Assembly (NCBI GenBank): GCA_905234195.1
Contig: CAJOFR010000018.1
Coordinates: 1-34,950, forward strand
DNA length: 34,950 nucleotides
Direction of reading: 5' to 3'
Source: an uncultured Selenomonadaceae bacterium
Lineage (GTDB): Bacteria; Bacillota; Negativicutes; Selenomonadales; Selenomonadaceae
In this document: piece by piece, positions 34,395 to 34,950 of the stretch
Layout of the letters: every line of letters starts with the position of its first letter
Numbering within the stretch: position 1 is the first letter of the stretch
Made by a program: the position numbers and the translations under genes
Notes under the pieces: generated by a model
What the model was told of the DNA's origin: nothing
What the model saw: only the letters and a program-made list of their open reading frames with translations
Databases searched by the model: none

Positions 34395-34739
34395 TTACTT
34401 ATGGTCGGCAATATATTTCCTCATAAACTGAATAGTGTCGTCGCGAATGACATTATCTTTTTTCTCGTAGTTGATAATCCTGAAAAGCATGCTGACGCGG
34501 TCAATAATCCCCTTGTTCGCCGTACGAAAAGTTTCGCCGTTAATCGTAAGATCCGCCTTGCCCGTCGTGGAAAGGACGCTGAACGACACGCCAAGCAACT
34601 GTTTGCCCGACAAATCATTAATCGAATAGCGAATATCCATATCTCCGGCACTCGTCTCCCACGTTAGCTGACGGTTTATCGCCTGATAAACCAGCACGTC
34701 AATATACTCGCGGATAATTTCATGAGTCCTGGTATTCAT
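34395..34739 (-). CDS. Small protein of unknown function upstream of purA
   Basis: From the ATG at 34739, behind a long GGGGGGAGG site, the gene encodes 114 residues; the frame extends to 34757 but those codons overlap the ribosome site. The protein is soluble and mixed alpha/beta, with an N-terminal helix (HEIIREYIDVLVYQAI), a beta region (WETSAGDMDIRYSI, LLGVSFSV, ADLTINGETF) and a C-terminal helix. No known motif was recognised. It lies 67 bp before purA on the same strand, so the two may be co-transcribed. Confidence 0.75.
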   Translation of the reverse strand: MNTRTHEIIREYIDVLVYQAINRQLTWETSAGDMDIRYSINDLSGKQLLGVSFSVLSTTGKADLTINGETFRTANKGIIDRVSMLFRIINYEKKDNVIRDDTIQFMRKYIADHK

Positions 34740-34794
34740 AAAAAAACCTCCCCCCAAAATTTTATACAGTCAAAGTTTCTAAATCATCCGGCAC

Positions 34795-34900
34795 TTGACA
34801 CTCCCCACGCCTAAAGGCGGGGGATTCTTGAGAAGTTTGAACTCTGTAGAAGTCAGTCCTTATTCGCTGACGTGCGCCCTTATTCTCAATGGCAATGCCA
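34795..34900 (-). ncRNA. Candidate TnpB guide RNA (omega RNA) 3' scaffold
   Basis: In IS605-family elements the RNA that guides TnpB spans the 3' end of the gene and the element's right end, and its guide is the flanking DNA. Here the scaffold would end at the GTGTCAA at 34801-34795. The guide would then be read from 34794 downwards into the spacer before the small unknown gene. Evidence is position plus the terminal hairpin only. Confidence 0.5.
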
Positions 34901-34948
34901 AGTTGCCTCTACACTGTTACCTTTCGGCTTCAGCTTACTTTTTCTACT
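34886..34948 (-). CDS. tnpB: Possible C-terminal end of a tnpB gene (partial)
   Basis: The minus-strand frame is open from the window edge to a TGA at 34886-34888 and reads SRKSKLKPKGNSVEATWHCH. A basic, Ser/Gly-rich tail just before the right-end hairpin is what a TnpB C-terminus looks like, but 20 residues are too few to be certain. Confidence 0.4.
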   Translation of the reverse strand, partial: SRKSKLKPKGNSVEATWHCH

Positions 34949-34950
34949 TT

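Larger units (their letters stand above)
34795..34950 (-). mobile_element. Right end of an IS200/IS605-type (TnpB-encoding) element, continuing past the window
   Basis: Read on the minus strand, the last 155 bases end with a hairpin formed by CCCCCGCC and GGCGTGGGG around TTTA (34823-34803, with one bulged base), then GAGTGTCAA (34803-34795). This pattern of a GC hairpin a few bases before a TCAA end is typical of the right end of IS605-family elements, where the 3' end of tnpB and its guide RNA lie. The boundary is placed at 34795 by that resemblance. The left end and main genes are outside the window. Confidence 0.75.

Overview
The window looks like a chromosomal segment of a Bacillota bacterium, most likely Negativicutes (Selenomonadales-like). 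The evidence is gene content and order: rsmD-coaD; rpsB-tsf; a topA-position gene followed by trmFO-hslV-hslU; and rnhB followed by a YlqG/FliK-like gene. Shine-Dalgarno sites are strong, GTG and TTG starts are common, and codons are moderately GC-rich with very A/T-rich intergenic DNA. Taxonomy is inferred from synteny and protein resemblance only; no search was possible.

Layout. 1-146: 3' part of a 5S rRNA gene and its terminator. 199-3040 (+): rsmD, coaD, a coiled-coil protein and nagA. 3041-3194: convergent spacer full of hairpins. 3195-7773 (-): an operon read ydjC/chbG-like, gtrA-like, serS, PLP lyase (Alum_res), larB. 7829-8518 (-): a secreted ChW-repeat protein with its own promoter and terminator. 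8592-8840 (-): a decayed VOC/glyoxalase gene. 9035-10742 (+): rpsB-tsf. 10847-13439 (+): a two-gene amino-acid ABC importer with unusual domain architecture. 13443-14456 (-): a membrane-anchored DUF2939-like protein. 14612-15835 (+): a lone trpB. 15922-16284 (-): an orphan PTS sorbitol-type IIA. 16347-22702 (-): an operon of a topoisomerase I-like protein, trmFO, hslV, hslU and a ThrE-like exporter. 22941-28085 (+): rnhB and a very large Gln/Asn-repeat gene, now split by a frameshift. 28195-32977 (+): a PAS-GGDEF-GAF protein, smpB, a small exported protein and two TerD-family genes. 33044-34739 (-): purA and a small unknown gene. 34795-34950: the right end of an IS200/IS605-type (TnpB) element that continues past the window.

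Most genes are ordinary housekeeping genes. Three items stand out. (1) The gene in the canonical topA position is an uninterrupted 562-codon ORF in which nearly every catalytic element of type IA topoisomerase is substituted or deleted, while three C-terminal zinc fingers remain: a candidate pseudo-topoisomerase. (2) The YlqG/FliK-like gene after rnhB has grown to about 4.4 kb through two different in-frame tandem arrays (about 30 units of roughly 60 bp, then exactly 12 units of 78 bp). It carries a frameshift that is explained by a 32-bp deletion between repeat units. (3) The ABC importer pairs a lipoprotein with permuted substrate-binding lobes fused to a permease with an ATPase that ends in a degenerate histidine-kinase-like ATPase domain.
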